Shown here one piece after another: positions 50,895 through 62,668 of a stretch of DNA of 64,000 nt. The position numbers and the translations under genes are program-made. The stretch is from Membranipora membranacea. Lineage: Eukaryota > Bryozoa > Gymnolaemata > Cheilostomatida > Membraniporidae. The DNA is taken from contig OU612071.1 in assembly GCA_914767715.1 (NCBI GenBank), forward strand, positions 25,105,681 to 25,169,680, in the 5' to 3' direction. How positions within the stretch are numbered: the stretch's first letter is position 1; every line of letters begins with the position of its first letter. The notes beneath the pieces were generated by a model. That model was given only the letters and a program-made list of their open reading frames with translations. It did no database searches and was not told the DNA's origin.

Positions 50895-51428
50895 TTAAAG
50901 ACTTTGTTTGAGGCTGCTCTTTTGTATCACATCTTATTCTCCATATTCTATTCTATCATGTGAGCGATTTTCAGCTTTAGAATCCAAATATTGAGGAAGT
51001 TATGGCCTCTCAAACTTCCAAGGTGACGGCAATTTATCGGCAGTAAGAATCAGCCTGCAATCCCTAGGGTACGTCACAACCAGCTAACCTAGTTGGTCCA
51101 AGTGGCGTGATGGTAGCGTCGTTGCCTATAGGTATGGGGACCCGGGTACCCACGCAGGTCGGAATTTTGATCATCATCTTATCTTTGTGATTATTAGTGT
51201 ATTAACTAATAACTCATAATGTCTATGTCACATGTCTATGGTTGTGACATACCCCAGGGGAAACATCCGCTTATTCCCAATGCTGATTGAAGGCAATCAC
51301 CCTGGAAGTTTGAGAGGCCATAACTTCCTCAATATTTGGATTCTAAAGCTGAAAATCGCTCACATGAAAGAATAAAGTATGGAGAATAAGATGTGATACA
51401 AAAGAGCAGCCTCAAACAAAGTCTTTAA
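50895..51428. mobile_element. TTAA-flanked 526-bp MITE with tRNA-like core
   Basis: The element 50899-51424 has near-identical inverted ends of about 130 bases beginning AGACTTTGTTTGAGGCTGCT. TTAA lies on both sides (50895-50898 and 51425-51428). The centre (about 51092-51167) has tRNA-like A-box sequence (GTGGCGTGATGGTAGCG) and a poor B box. TTAA duplication points to the Kolobok or piggyBac groups. Confidence 0.8.
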
Positions 51429-51899
51429 AGACTTAGTTTGAGGCTGCTATTTTCTATCAAATTTTCTTCCCATATTTTATTCTATCATGTGAGCAATTTT
51501 CAGCTTTTCCAGCGTGATAACCTTCAATTGGCATTGCCGCTACCATCGCACTACTAGGTCCAGCTCTTCAAGCTTGTAGACATTATAGCTCAGCATTAGC
51601 GGCGTTGCCTTCATGGCCATTTGGACCTGGGTTCGAGACCCTCTATATCTCTGTACATTTTGATCATCATCCTATCTATTAGTATACCACACTAAGTATG
51701 ACGCGTTGTGACGTCCCACACGGTATGCCAGCTGATTCTCAATGCCAATAGACTGCTGTCACCTTGGAAGTTTGAGAGGCCTCGATAGTCCTCGATATTT
51801 GGATTCCAAAGCTAAATCGCTCACATGATAGAATAAAATATGGAGAATAAGATGTGATACAAAATAGCAGCCTCAAACTAAGACTTTAAAATGTACACA
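51425..51899. mobile_element. TTAA-flanked 467-bp MITE with tRNA-like core, abutting the previous one
   Basis: The element 51429-51895 starts AGACTTAGTTTGAGGCTGCT and ends with its near reverse complement. It shares the TTAA at 51425-51428 with its neighbour and has TTAA at 51896-51899. The core (51583-51645) holds TAGCTCAGCATTAGCGGC and a perfect B-box arm, GGGTTCGAGACCC. The core flanks (ttttgatcatcatc.tatct) match those in the previous MITE, so the two are members of one family. Confidence 0.8.
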
Positions 51900-53244
51900 A
51901 CATACTCTACACCCCTACTCACTTTAGGACGCTACCGCAAAGGTGGAATAGAGCTACAGCGGGGGATGTGAGAAACTTCCCACCTCCCCCACCGAACTTA
52001 GCTTGTCAAGACCGGCTACCGTTAACAGTAGGTACCAAACATAATGAATAAATATAAATAGTACCAATGTGCAGCACATGTGGTTTGGCATGGCAGTATT
52101 GAATTGCCGTAGCATAATCATAAATTGTAAATTCAAACCAAAACCTTGATTGTTCATAAGATGTATGCTGGTTTTTTATAACACAGTTATTTTTGGGAGT
52201 TGCTCTCCTGTTGAATCTTCATACCAACTAATGCAGTTGGCATTCAATCCAGCACTTTATGAGTTCCTTCCAGGATTTTCGACTTTCATACCAGACTACG
52301 TTCATTTCAGTTAGTTCAATCCTGTCGACGTTTGTTCCAACCGATGTTCATTCCAAGATTCTGTGTGCATATACAAACAAGCGCCCCCCCCCCCCCCATA
52401 GATCTGACAACAGTTCCTTAGGTGAACACCAATATGTATTATTACAAGGAATCGTGCAAGAGCAAAGTTGTAAAAAATCATGAGAAAGTCGTTTTCTTAA
52501 CCTCTAACAGCATTTTTAACACCAAATGTCATAGACTTTGGGATTCTAGGATAAAAAAGGAACAACAAAACTTTTATGACAAGATACTAACACTAATGCC
52601 TGAAAAAGAGCAGAAGGAAAAGAAACCAAAGTAGAAGGAAGCTACCACTGTTCATTTGAAAGAAAAAAATAATTGTGGGAAAATGGCAAGTGGGAAAACG
52701 TCTGGGTGGGAAAATGGATTGGTGGGAAACTGTTCAGGTGGAAAAATGGATTGGTGAGAAAATGTCCAGGTGGGAAAACAGCTTGATGAGATAATATCAT
52801 GGTAGGAAAACAGATTGGTGGGAAAACAACCCAGTGAGAAAATGGATCAGTAAGAAATCGTCCTTGTGGGAAAATGTTCCGGTGGGAAAATGGCTCGGTG
52901 GGAATATGGCTTGGTGGGAAAATGACATTGGGAAAGTGTCCGGATACCGCGTTGGTGGCCACCAACGCCTTGCCCTTCAAGTTGTTGAACGTGCTTGTTG
53001 TGGTATCTATCTTTCACTTCAGCTTTCCTATTTCTGCAGGCTGTATCAGCCTATATCCGTATCTGTGAAATATAATTAAATGTTTTCATTCTTACAACAA
53101 CTTATCTGGTTGCATTGTTTTTAGCTCAGTCATGTTTATCTTTCAGATTTATTTGGATTATCACAACTAAAACAATGAAACCAAATTTTGGCTGTCTGAC
53201 GCATCATCGATTTGCGCTGATTTTAAATTGTTTGATTCTGTAAC

Positions 53245-53795
53245 TTAAAGTAGCATACAACACCGGCATCACCAGATATGAATCCACTTGCAATTTGCCT
53301 TCACAGATAGGCAACATACTCAACAATGAAAATCAGAGGTATAAGCTCTGGTTCTGCACCACAGGGCAGTCAGCAGCCCCTAAACCGCGATGGCTGCAGA
53401 AAACCGAATTGATATGGGAAGCTATGTTTTGTTTGTAATCTCAGAGAAAAGCGTAATTTTTTTTAAATATTGTTTTTGTTGATGATTTTTTCAATTGACA
53501 GGACTGTTTATGTATTAAGATTAAAACAAAGAAAGGATAACTGCTTTAATTCTTGAAGCAAATACTTTTCTACATAAAATTTTTCCAGCAATATATTTAT
53601 TTTGAGAGTATTAACACTTGGCCAATCATATTGGGTATGCCTGTTACTGAAAAAAAAATGGTGGAAGAGAGGTTGCAATTAAAATAATTTAAATTTTCTA
53701 ATTTAATACTCTTTCATAACATGAAAATTTAGAATGAGTGCATCATTACGCATCAAATATCAAAATATAACTTTTTTGGTTGTCTGCTTCTTTAA
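53245..53795. mobile_element. TTAA-flanked 543-bp MITE
   Basis: The element 53249-53791 lies between TTAA copies (53245-53248 and 53792-53795). Its ends are short imperfect inverted repeats, AGTAGCATACAAC and (reverse complement) AGAAGCAGACAACC. The left arm has the uninterrupted site near 36105. There is no coding capacity. It is most likely Kolobok- or piggyBac-related. Confidence 0.78.
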
Positions 53796-54285
53796 TGATT
53801 AATTGTCCACTGTAAATTCGAGCAAGCTATTGCCAATGAAAATTACTGCATCTAGCTTGTAAATAAACATAGCTTAGGCGCCACTCCAACTTAATGAATG
53901 TAGATAGGTGAAAGTGATTTCAGGGATAATCAACTGTAGTGACATCAGTTAGCCATCACCATTAAAAAATATCATCATCACTTAATTGTGAATAAAAATG
54001 TACAGCTTGTAGGAAAATGAAATATGTATTTTTTCATGGTGTGGGCGTAGGATCGATTTTTTCAAGCTGGCAAAGGGTAGTCCTTAGACATTCAAAATTT
54101 ATACTACTTGTCCTTGGCGTGTTGCTTTGAAATGAATACTGGAACAAATGGAAAGGTGAGGCAAACACCTGTGAGAATTCCGTGTTGGTTAGGCCTGATG
54201 TTCCTGCCATGCAGGTCAGTGGCTCGTCAATGCAGGCCAGCTGAGGTGGAAGGTTAATTGAACATCGGCCGATGTCTACATTTAG

Positions 54286-54570
54286 CTAGTTTATTGTTTT
54301 AGTTTGATTTGCCCGAAGATTTTGGCAGGCGATCGTTTTGTAGCGCTTGAATTGGTTGGGCAGTGGACGCTCTTTTAAGCATGCTGTTGGAAGCCAGAGT
54401 TGAATGATGTGGTGGTGTGTCTGGCCAACGCGCCCAACGGTGGCCAAGCTGCCGACGCAGTCGAGGCACAGTTGGCTATAAGTGGTTGTCAGGGTAGTAA
54501 TATATGCGTTTTTGTAATCGTTGTCATGTTGATAGAGCTGGAAGTGCTGGTTGCACCGATAGCCATCCAT
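54286..54570 (-). other. Second copy of the conserved GC-richer frame
   Basis: A counterpart of 35314-35586, still open (94 residues, MDGYRCNQHFQLYQHD ...). It is unidentified. Being open in both copies is weak evidence of coding, because the two copies differ little. Confidence 0.35.
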
Positions 54571-55175
54571 ATTTAAGATGTTACGTCTGTCTGCTACAGC
54601 AGCGTCCCTTCGTCTGAATGTTATTATTTATATATATTATATTTAATATTACATGTAGTCATAGGCTAAAGGAAATTTATGGACCATGATAGTATCTGAG
54701 TCTCATCAATCCTTGTATTTAGTATCTCACACATGTGCTGCACCATACCACTTTCCTGTTTATACTTGTTCATAATTTGCTCAATTATCTTTAGATATCA
54801 ATTTCAGTCTTGGGCATATTCATATTCTTATTCCACATAACTTGTACATAATTGACAATGGTTTGTTGACTTTGCAGGTCCTTGCAATTATAATCTCATC
54901 TTTGACACTCGCATAATAGAATTGTGAAAGCATAACTCCAAGTTAGACCCATGTTTCAGAACTACTTACGCGATGTGGTTTTCGATGTGACTTCTAAACC
55001 TGGCGAACAGACATATGGTCTGGATAGCAGTCATTTAATTTGTGTACTATTATAACTAAAAGTACAGACGTGTGGAGGATATGAGTCAGCGCAATACGCT
55101 ACAGCCTTCTGGTAGCTGATTTGCGTTCAGTCATGAGAGAATATTCACTGTTTGTACTTTTACTCTGATTTCAGG

Positions 55176-58100
55176 ATGGATGATCTTTTGGGACTGGATC
55201 TTTTAGCAGCTCATTATCAATTTGAGGCTGAGAGAAATAATCTGGAAACAAAGGATGAGAATAACTGGATAACTTGCCTCAAGGTAAAAGCTCTTATCTA
55301 GCAAAAATTTGGGCAAACCTATTGATAAGGATTGGACGGACAGGGCTGCATGTACAACAGGCGTCATCTTTCTATGAACAAATTTTCAAATTTACTTAAG
55401 TTGACCTGAGGTTGTGTTCTCCCAGCAAGTGGTAAAAATGGTTTTGCTTTTTCAACCTGACTTTGGGACTAATCAGGCTGTCCTCACAGCATTGAAAATG
55501 TTTTACTTATGCTTATAATTTATCCTATTTAGGCTCACGGTTTGGCCAGTGGATGTGTAGCTCAACTAGAGCCTACAGACAGAAGACTAAGGAGAGTGTA
55601 TGACATAGAGAATACCTGGTATAACGGAAATCATCCACTATCCTTCAGTGAGCATCAGGATCTTATTACTAATCACAAACAGAAGGTGACGTCATACCGT
55701 AACAACATCAGACGACAAGTAGACAGTCTAGATTCGCTCCAGGAGGCTCTCAGTCTGGATGATGTGTTTAGTGGATCTAATATACAGAAAGCTGAACAGT
55801 TAGTAGACTCTGTGTATGATGTGAGTGTTGGGTGTACTGAGGGTATTATCGATGTTTTCTCGTCAATCGTTGGTAGTAGTGTTGAAGTTTTGAGTAAATT
55901 TGGTTTTTCTCCTCCCTTCTCGTTTGCTGTTATTGGTCTCGGTTCTGTAGCTCGAGGTGAAGCCACCCTTACTCAGACATGGAATATGCATTCATGCATT
56001 CATAGTAGACTCAACTGACACAGATTATTTCACATGGTTAGCTATGGACACATATTTCCGTATAAACAATCTAGGAGAGACTGAGATGAAGCGTTTTGAC
56101 ATTGCCGAGTTTAAAAGTGAAGATGTAAAGGATATTGACCAGCCCAAAGTTAGCGGTATTAGAATTGATGGGATTACAAAGAAGGCAGGTAATATACCTA
56201 CAGGTAATGGTTACCCTGGTAGTGAGAAACTCATATTAACAGTTGACCAATTTATAGAAAGTTACAAGTCGGCCTTGAGATCACCTGTTGACCCTAATAA
56301 GGTCGGAGATCTTGCAGATTTGCTTTCGAGCACAGTGTTAATATTTGTCCACAATGGTGGGGAAGCTCTTTACAAAAGCTTTCTAGAGAGAAGGCGAAAC
56401 TTTGATGAAGAGCAAATGAAAAGCAAGTCAGTGATCCAGAAAAGGTTGAGGACTATCTTAGAGGATATTAAAAACTATCCTTTCCTGCCCAAATCTGAGC
56501 GTGGCAATGAAAAATCCGACTTAAAAGTGAAATCTGACGTGTTCCGTTATCCGACTCTACTTGCATCAAATCTAAAAGTCCTGCTTGAGGTTGAAAAATT
56601 GTATCCATGGGAGGTGTTCAAGATCATGACACCGTCATTAGGGGTAATAAGTAAAGAGCATTATCAATTGATGAATATAACACTAGGGCCGGCCATCATT
56701 ATAAGGATAAAGGCCTACATCACTTCAGAGACACAGTGTGAGTGTCTGTCTGTTCTCCCTAACATCCCACAGAAATCAGAGAGTGACCGTTAGCACATCC
56801 CCAGAAATATCTTCATCATGTTCGGTTGTTTGTTGACCTCCCTGAAATGGTTAGTCAACAGATCAGTAGTAAGAGGCCTGTCAATGATAAAAGATTTACA
56901 TGATTTTAATATGAGAAAATCCATCAGTCTATGTCTTCCAGATAAAATATCACCAGTAAGTCTGCTCCAATCAAATATGAGTTGAGAGCACTAGTGCTTT
57001 GTTACACCATTCTATCTAAAAGTGAGAAATACAGAGAGGGTTTAGATTATCTTGACACTCTGATCCGATGTGATAATATTAGATCAGTTATAACCTGGCA
57101 GAGGGAGCAAGTCTTGTGTTTCTTGAAGCTTCAGCATCACAAAGTAAGCCTTGAGGTCCTGGATAAGATAGAGCCTGCACTGATGGAGTGCTTTGACACA
57201 AAATCACTGTCACTGTATGATTTTGCAATGAAAGAGGTACAAACTAAATATGACAAAACATGTCATGATCGAGTGTCTCATTTAGCTTCTGTAATATCAG
57301 ATTATTATAGCTTCCGGAGTAAAACATATCGAGGGCTGGAATTATATGACCAGGCACTCAAACATAGAACTTCTGCTCTTGATATCTTAGAGGCATTAAA
57401 AACTAACATGGGCGTAAATGTTGATGTTGATCTGTATAAGGCTCTGCATAATAGGAGTAATCTCCACTATGAGTTAGGGGAATACGAGAAAGCTTTATCT
57501 GATTCTTATAATGCTGAGAGTCTCCTCATAAACATTTACGGCCGACACACAGCACATCCAGATCTAGTGCATATATACCAGCTACGCGCAGTGATATATT
57601 CTAGAATGGGTGATTATAGTATATCTTTACAATACAATGATACATTGTTAGCAGTGTCTAAACAGCTTCATCATCACTCTGATAGTGAAGCTCTTAGTGT
57701 TAGGATGAATCATTCTTGGCACATTGCAGGTATACTATATAGTATGGGTTGTTATCATAGATCATTGGATGCTCATTCACGTGCACTTCGTTTGTATACC
57801 TCGTATCAAACTCTTACCCCATATTATCAGATAGCAGGCCATCATCTTGTACAAGTTCACTGTGAGCTCGGAGAGTATGACAAAGCTTTACAAATTATCA
57901 ACCATGTATTCGAAACAAAAAATGAGGACGCAATCTCTAACAGAGACTATAATAGGTCATTACCATTTTACTCACTAGGTCATCTCTATACTCAGACAGG
58001 ACATTATACCGCTGCTTTAGAGTCATTCAGACAGGCTGCGAGAAGTAAGAGATTTGTTCTCAGTGCTATTTATGTTCTCCTGCTGACAGATTCAAGTAAA

Positions 58101-58550
58101 TGCTGCATTGCATTGAATGAATATAAGACAGCATTCAGGTTATCATACCTAGCACTGAAGAGGCCAGCAGGAAAATATCCTTCAAAATCAGGTATCTGTC
58201 ATTACCTGATGGGTTTTAGTCTGATGATACTGGATAAGTTAGATAAGGCGTGGATAAGCCTGCACAACGCTCTTTGTGTCTTTCAAGACTTCCCACAATA
58301 CAGACAGACCAGATTCCACCTCGCCCAAACCCACACAGCCATAGGTCTGCTCCTGTTTCGTCTCCTTCGGCTCACAGAGTCGGGAGAACATGCAGTGAAG
58401 GCAGCTGACCTTATGTATGATCTCAGTACTGATAATGAAGCTTTCACTCCTGATTATCAGAGAGCCCAGCGAGAGGCGATCTCACTAAGAGACAGTCTCA
58501 GTCTGATAAAACAAGTCGGTATTGAGTTTGAACACTGCTCAATGAGTTAG
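55176..58550 (+). pseudogene. Second nucleotidyltransferase-TPR gene copy, disrupted
   Basis: Exon 1 is 55176-55283 (MDDLLGLDLLAAHYQFEAER). Exon 2 starts at 55533. Compared with the copy at 31196-34723 there are three clear lesions. First, one C is lost at about 55965 and 8 bases are gained at about 55990-56003, which shifts the frame exactly at the catalytic loop (after GSVARGEAT). Second, a TAG stands at 56791-56793. Third, about 163 bp are missing at about 56975. From 56982 to 58550 the TPR half is open for 522 residues and reads through the position of the other copy's TAA (here TCA). AATAAA is at 58608-58613. No full product can be made. A separate TPR-only protein from an internal start is possible but no promoter for it is seen. 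Confidence 0.85.
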
Positions 58551-59703
58551 TGAGGCTCTCTGATTGTAGTATTCATGTTTCAAGCAAGGTAGTTGGGATC
58601 CGTTGTGAATAAAATCGAGTTGAGAAGTGTCGTAAACTTTCAGTTATTCTTATGTTAATCTTTACGATTGTCTTTTTGGGAACATATCACTGAGATGTAA
58701 ATATTTTATAATCAGTATTTCACACTTATTATTACAAACTCCTCCTTTGTGTTTGAATACTACTAATTTTTAAACACATAATTTATCCTGACTTGGTTTG
58801 CGACTTCTGACTAATTGGTTACTATTTTTACTACATTGTTATACTTTCTTTTACATTTTTGTAATTTTGACAGCACAGTACAACAAAATTCATTTAATTA
58901 GTCTTAATTATATATTGATGTTGGTGTTGAACAATTAACAATCCTATCATGGCAAACCTGGTACGCTGAGGTTTGCACATTGCATACAGAGGAGATAAAT
59001 TCACAGTCTGTATGTGTTTCATTAATAGTCAGTATGAGATGAATACTTAAAACACTGATCAGAGTTTTATGAAATCCAAACTTATGAAATAATGGTAAGG
59101 ACAATCTATAACAACAATTCTACACAAACTAGCAAAATTATTCAGTTGCCTGCACACCAGTGATTGATCTCATGAAAATTAAATGTAGCATGACACGACG
59201 TTACACATCATATGGTTGTGAAGATTTACGTCGTGCAACTTCCACTGAGATATACTAAAGATAACTAAAACTGTGAACTAGAATAATCCTAAAAGAAGTT
59301 GTCCCCTCTTTACACATCATGTGACAACTTCTGAAAAAGAATAATAAAATTGAGAGGTATGTTCAGCATTTGGGGTTGCGTGTATCTTGGGATTGAATGC
59401 CTCTTTAGGTATTTAGAATGCCTGACATTTTGCATGTGAGGATTAAAATATGGTTGAAGAGCCGCAGATGAACAGAACATTTGAAAGTGATTTACGAGAT
59501 GTAATGAGTTCTGAGATTGAATTTGGAATAGCTGTCAGTCTACATGATAAAGACAACTGCTTACTTACTTTGCTGAAAGCAGACTGCTGTTGATCTTGTT
59601 TTGTACTTTATTTATTGGACAGATATGAATTGTCATGTAAACAGATAGCCTAGCTGTAAATAGTTCATTGTTATATTGATATAATTAAACAGACATGGAC
59701 ACA

Positions 59704-60022
59704 GCTTATTAATCATATCGATGTCTGTAGGACAAAAACTGATGCTATTTTTGTACACATTGACCACTCTAGAGTATATAATAACTCTATGGCGCTGGCT
59801 TACGGCGCTGGAACTTTGCCAAGTAAAGTAAAGCTCAGTGGTATGGCTTTGGCTTAGCATGCACAAGGTCCTGGGTTCGACTCCCATGGAGGGAAGGGAT
59901 TTTTGTATTTGAGGTAAAAGCTTCAAAACTTCTCATCTTGGACAACAATCAAATGCTAAGACTGAAATATCTGAGAACAGGCAAAGTTCCGGCGCCGGCT
60001 TATTAATCATATCGATGTCTGT
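59704..60022 (+). mobile_element. tRNA-Ala-like SINE with 25-bp target duplication
   Basis: The insertion 59729-59997 is flanked by identical 25-bp direct repeats (59704-59728 and 59998-60022, starting GCTTATTAATCATATCG). The left arm has only one copy of this sequence and no insertion. The core at 59830-59890 resembles tRNA-Ala (AGC): AGCTCAGTGGTATGGC, TTAGCATGCA and B box GGGTTCGACTCCC. The acceptor stem is absent, so it is a tRNA-derived SINE. Confidence 0.78.
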
Positions 60023-60584
60023 CAATGTGTGCAACTATTTAGTAAGCTGAGTTTGGGATTTCAAACTAAAGTTCCTTTCTATGGTTGCTTAGATATCATA
60101 TGGGGGAGATGGCACATATTTGCCCGGCTTGAATTTACCTGAATCTTAGATTGCCTGAGAACCAGTACACAGTTAGGGAGCTTGATTGACCGTTCCGCAG
60201 TATTAAATTGTATTCTACTTTGATCAGGTTAAAGATGAGACTGTGACCAACTAGAGTTCATTATCACAAACGTACGCACAAATGTACACACGCACAAATG
60301 TACACACAATAGCTGTATTAACTTTTAGTGTAAACTATCTATTTAATTAAAATCAATCTACCCTGCTTGTGAGTTCAGCCTACTATGATCTTTGTCTCAT
60401 CATGTTTAATAAACCATTGCCTTCCAAGATATAGTCAGACCAAGGAGGGAAGGGAAAGGTGGTGTTACTGAATTTGGTTCCACAGATATCTTATGGTACA
60501 ATCAGATAGTATAATAAGTGTAACAAATGACATCCAGGGTATAATAGCTAACAGACCTGAAGCTGACACACTGAAATGATATTT

Positions 60585-62640
60585 ACAAATCGAAGACTAC
60601 AAAGTGTCTACAATTAATGGTGGATGGCCACATCTCGGCTATTCATTACAGCAATCCCATCAGAGTAGTCCACTAATTATGACATGCTCTTTCAGATTCT
60701 TGATTGTTTGAACCCATATCATAAGCTTTTGATCACTTTCCCCTTGCCGGCAGCAATTTTGGCAATAGCCGCCTATTGTGCAGCTTAGTGTCAGGAACAA
60801 TATTACCATTGGGATCAGCATGAAAAACTCTACCAGAAAAACTGTCAAACCCTATCCACCCGAAATCATAAATGAAGTTGCCTTTCTAACGATACTTTGC
60901 ATAGGCTGCCTCCGAACTATTAGGTTTATTATGAGTTTTATAGTCGATACAAATAAATAAAACTTTAAGTCAGGTTCTGATTTCTCCCATTGCAAGATAA
61001 AATTGAATAAGATAACTCACTTGACGTTGAGTTAAATCTCAGATAATTAATCCAGGTATCGTTCTCCCACGTGCTGCTGGTCTGATCTTATGGTCTGACC
61101 ATAGTCTGAACACTTTGTACCTTTGTCTGATCTTTGTCTGTACACTGCTGGAATGCTGCAGAGCTACCAAAAGTAAGACTCGATATATAATATGAGATTT
61201 ATAGTGACTCTTAGAATAGACAAAAATAAATACAAACATATACAGTTTGATGGTAACAGATCAAGACCCGGCGGTGAAGAGCACAACAGAGAAACGAAGC
61301 ATACCTGAAAATAAACTGTTTTTGATCATTTATTGGCAACTATATCCAAACATAGAGTTAGAGCTGACTGATAACAGTCATAATAACCTTTCTAAGGACA
61401 GTTATCTCTCTGATAGACACAGACAGAGTATGTGCCTGTACAATACAAACATAGCAGAGACCACAGAAATTTATCTATGCTCTCTGTACATAGAGTGAGT
61501 GGTGGTAAGGCTACCTACCTATCTCTAGTTGTGTATTGGTTTATCACCTAAAGCCTAACATACGCCGATTGAATTTTCATAAAGTTGGTTGATAACTTTA
61601 CATTTCATGGTTCGATAATTGCAACTGCAATCAACACCGCCATGGCCATCCAATTCGTCACCACAACCTGGAAGCTCTGAGACTGCATTGAGTTTACATT
61701 TCAGGGCCAGCCATGGAAATCTAAGCATCTCGGCGATGGCCGGGTAACACCTGTGTAGTTGAGTATAAGGAGCGCATACGATCCTGGAACAGGCTATATT
61801 TAGCAACATTATATAGTTCCTTTGTCTCTCTAATTATTGATCGGCCCTGTTCTTCTATCCTCTTTACGTTCAAAAACTGGCAAGAATTTATTCTGTGACA
61901 TATTTTGACCCTCCCCTGACTTTGGCATTACCTTCCTCGTAACGATCATGGTATCTATGATTATATGTAAAATAAAATATTACAGCTCTCTGACCAAACT
62001 CATCTTGGGCCTGTTTGTTAGCTATGAGAATTTTGGTTGCTAGCCTTGAGACTGTGAACTACTTGTCTCTGTCAGCTCCTAAAAACCTACTTGAACATGT
62101 CTTCAATTACAAGAGTAAGTATGAGAATGTATGCTAAACCTTTTCAATGTTCATACTGTTTATAGTGAGCTGTGATCTGATGTTGCTGTGGAAATGATCT
62201 CATAATCTGAGAACATCAAACAAAATAATAATATTATGTTCAATAACAAGCTTCTTTACGAGTACCACAATGCACATCACAGATATGCCCTGGACTTCCC
62301 TACTTCCTTTTGGGCACTTCATCATTTCACTCACCATTCATTGTCATTACTTCCCAAGGCACACCTTAAAATAAAAAAAAAAGAAAAAAAAAAAAGAAAA
62401 AAAAAAAAACTTCCTAACCTCTGCCCAATGAATGAATTCATTGTTTAGGGCAAACTACCACTACCACTCGCTTGTCCTTGGCTGTTATCTGGTGCTGGCG
62501 GAAATAATAGGCCCTGTGGATTGGTAATGAAACAGTGAATGGAACAATTTTGTGAACTGATTAACTAGATTTAGTGATATTTGGGTGTTCGCTAAGGATT
62601 ATGGGGTCATTCCGAAATTCTGTATTCTTGAATTAACACT
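60585..62640. other. No gene seen; A-rich tract at 62370-62410
   Basis: No supported exons on either strand. The A-rich run near 62370-62410 could be a retroposon tail. Confidence 0.4.
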
Positions 62641-62668
62641 AATTTGGAAAGCCTGTAACTACCTGTAG

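Larger units (their letters stand above)
50130..52390. mobile_element. Inner inverted-repeat unit nested in the foldback element
   Basis: About 200 bases at 50130-50335 (gaacgaacatccgcttgaatgaacgcgg ... style array of ATGAACG-type units) are matched in inverted order at 52165-52385. Both arms are themselves degenerate short tandem arrays, like the outer ends but with a different unit. A run of C (52383-52397) borders the right arm. Both X-type MITEs lie between the arms. Confidence 0.55.
47643..52956. mobile_element. 5.3-kb foldback-type element with minisatellite-like inverted ends
   Basis: The insertion runs from 47651 to 52948. The first 360 bases are degenerate tandem copies of a TTTTCCCACC-containing unit. 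The last 290 (52660-52948) are the same array inverted (GGTGGGAAAA). The extreme ends GGAATCCG and (reverse complement) GGTATCCG match. GCGTTGGT repeats directly at 47643-47650 and 52949-52956; because the neighbouring bases also agree, the duplication could be read as 8 to 10 bp. The left arm keeps the uninterrupted site at 36304-36324. No transposase was recognised inside. Arrays of this kind at the ends define foldback elements, with MULE, Merlin or P relatives as possible sources. Confidence 0.8.
47530..60580. repeat. Right arm of the large inverted segmental duplication
   Basis: The reverse complement of about 27450-36425, enlarged by three insertions that the left arm lacks: 47651-52948, 53249-53791 and 59729-59997. 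The inner border is near aaaatactgatagcctgtgatc (47550). The outer border is near 60580. Confidence 0.88.

Noticed and set aside
59825-59895. A possible tRNA-Ala (AGC) gene
   Set aside because: The acceptor stem is missing and the unit sits inside an insertion with long target duplications, so it is a SINE.
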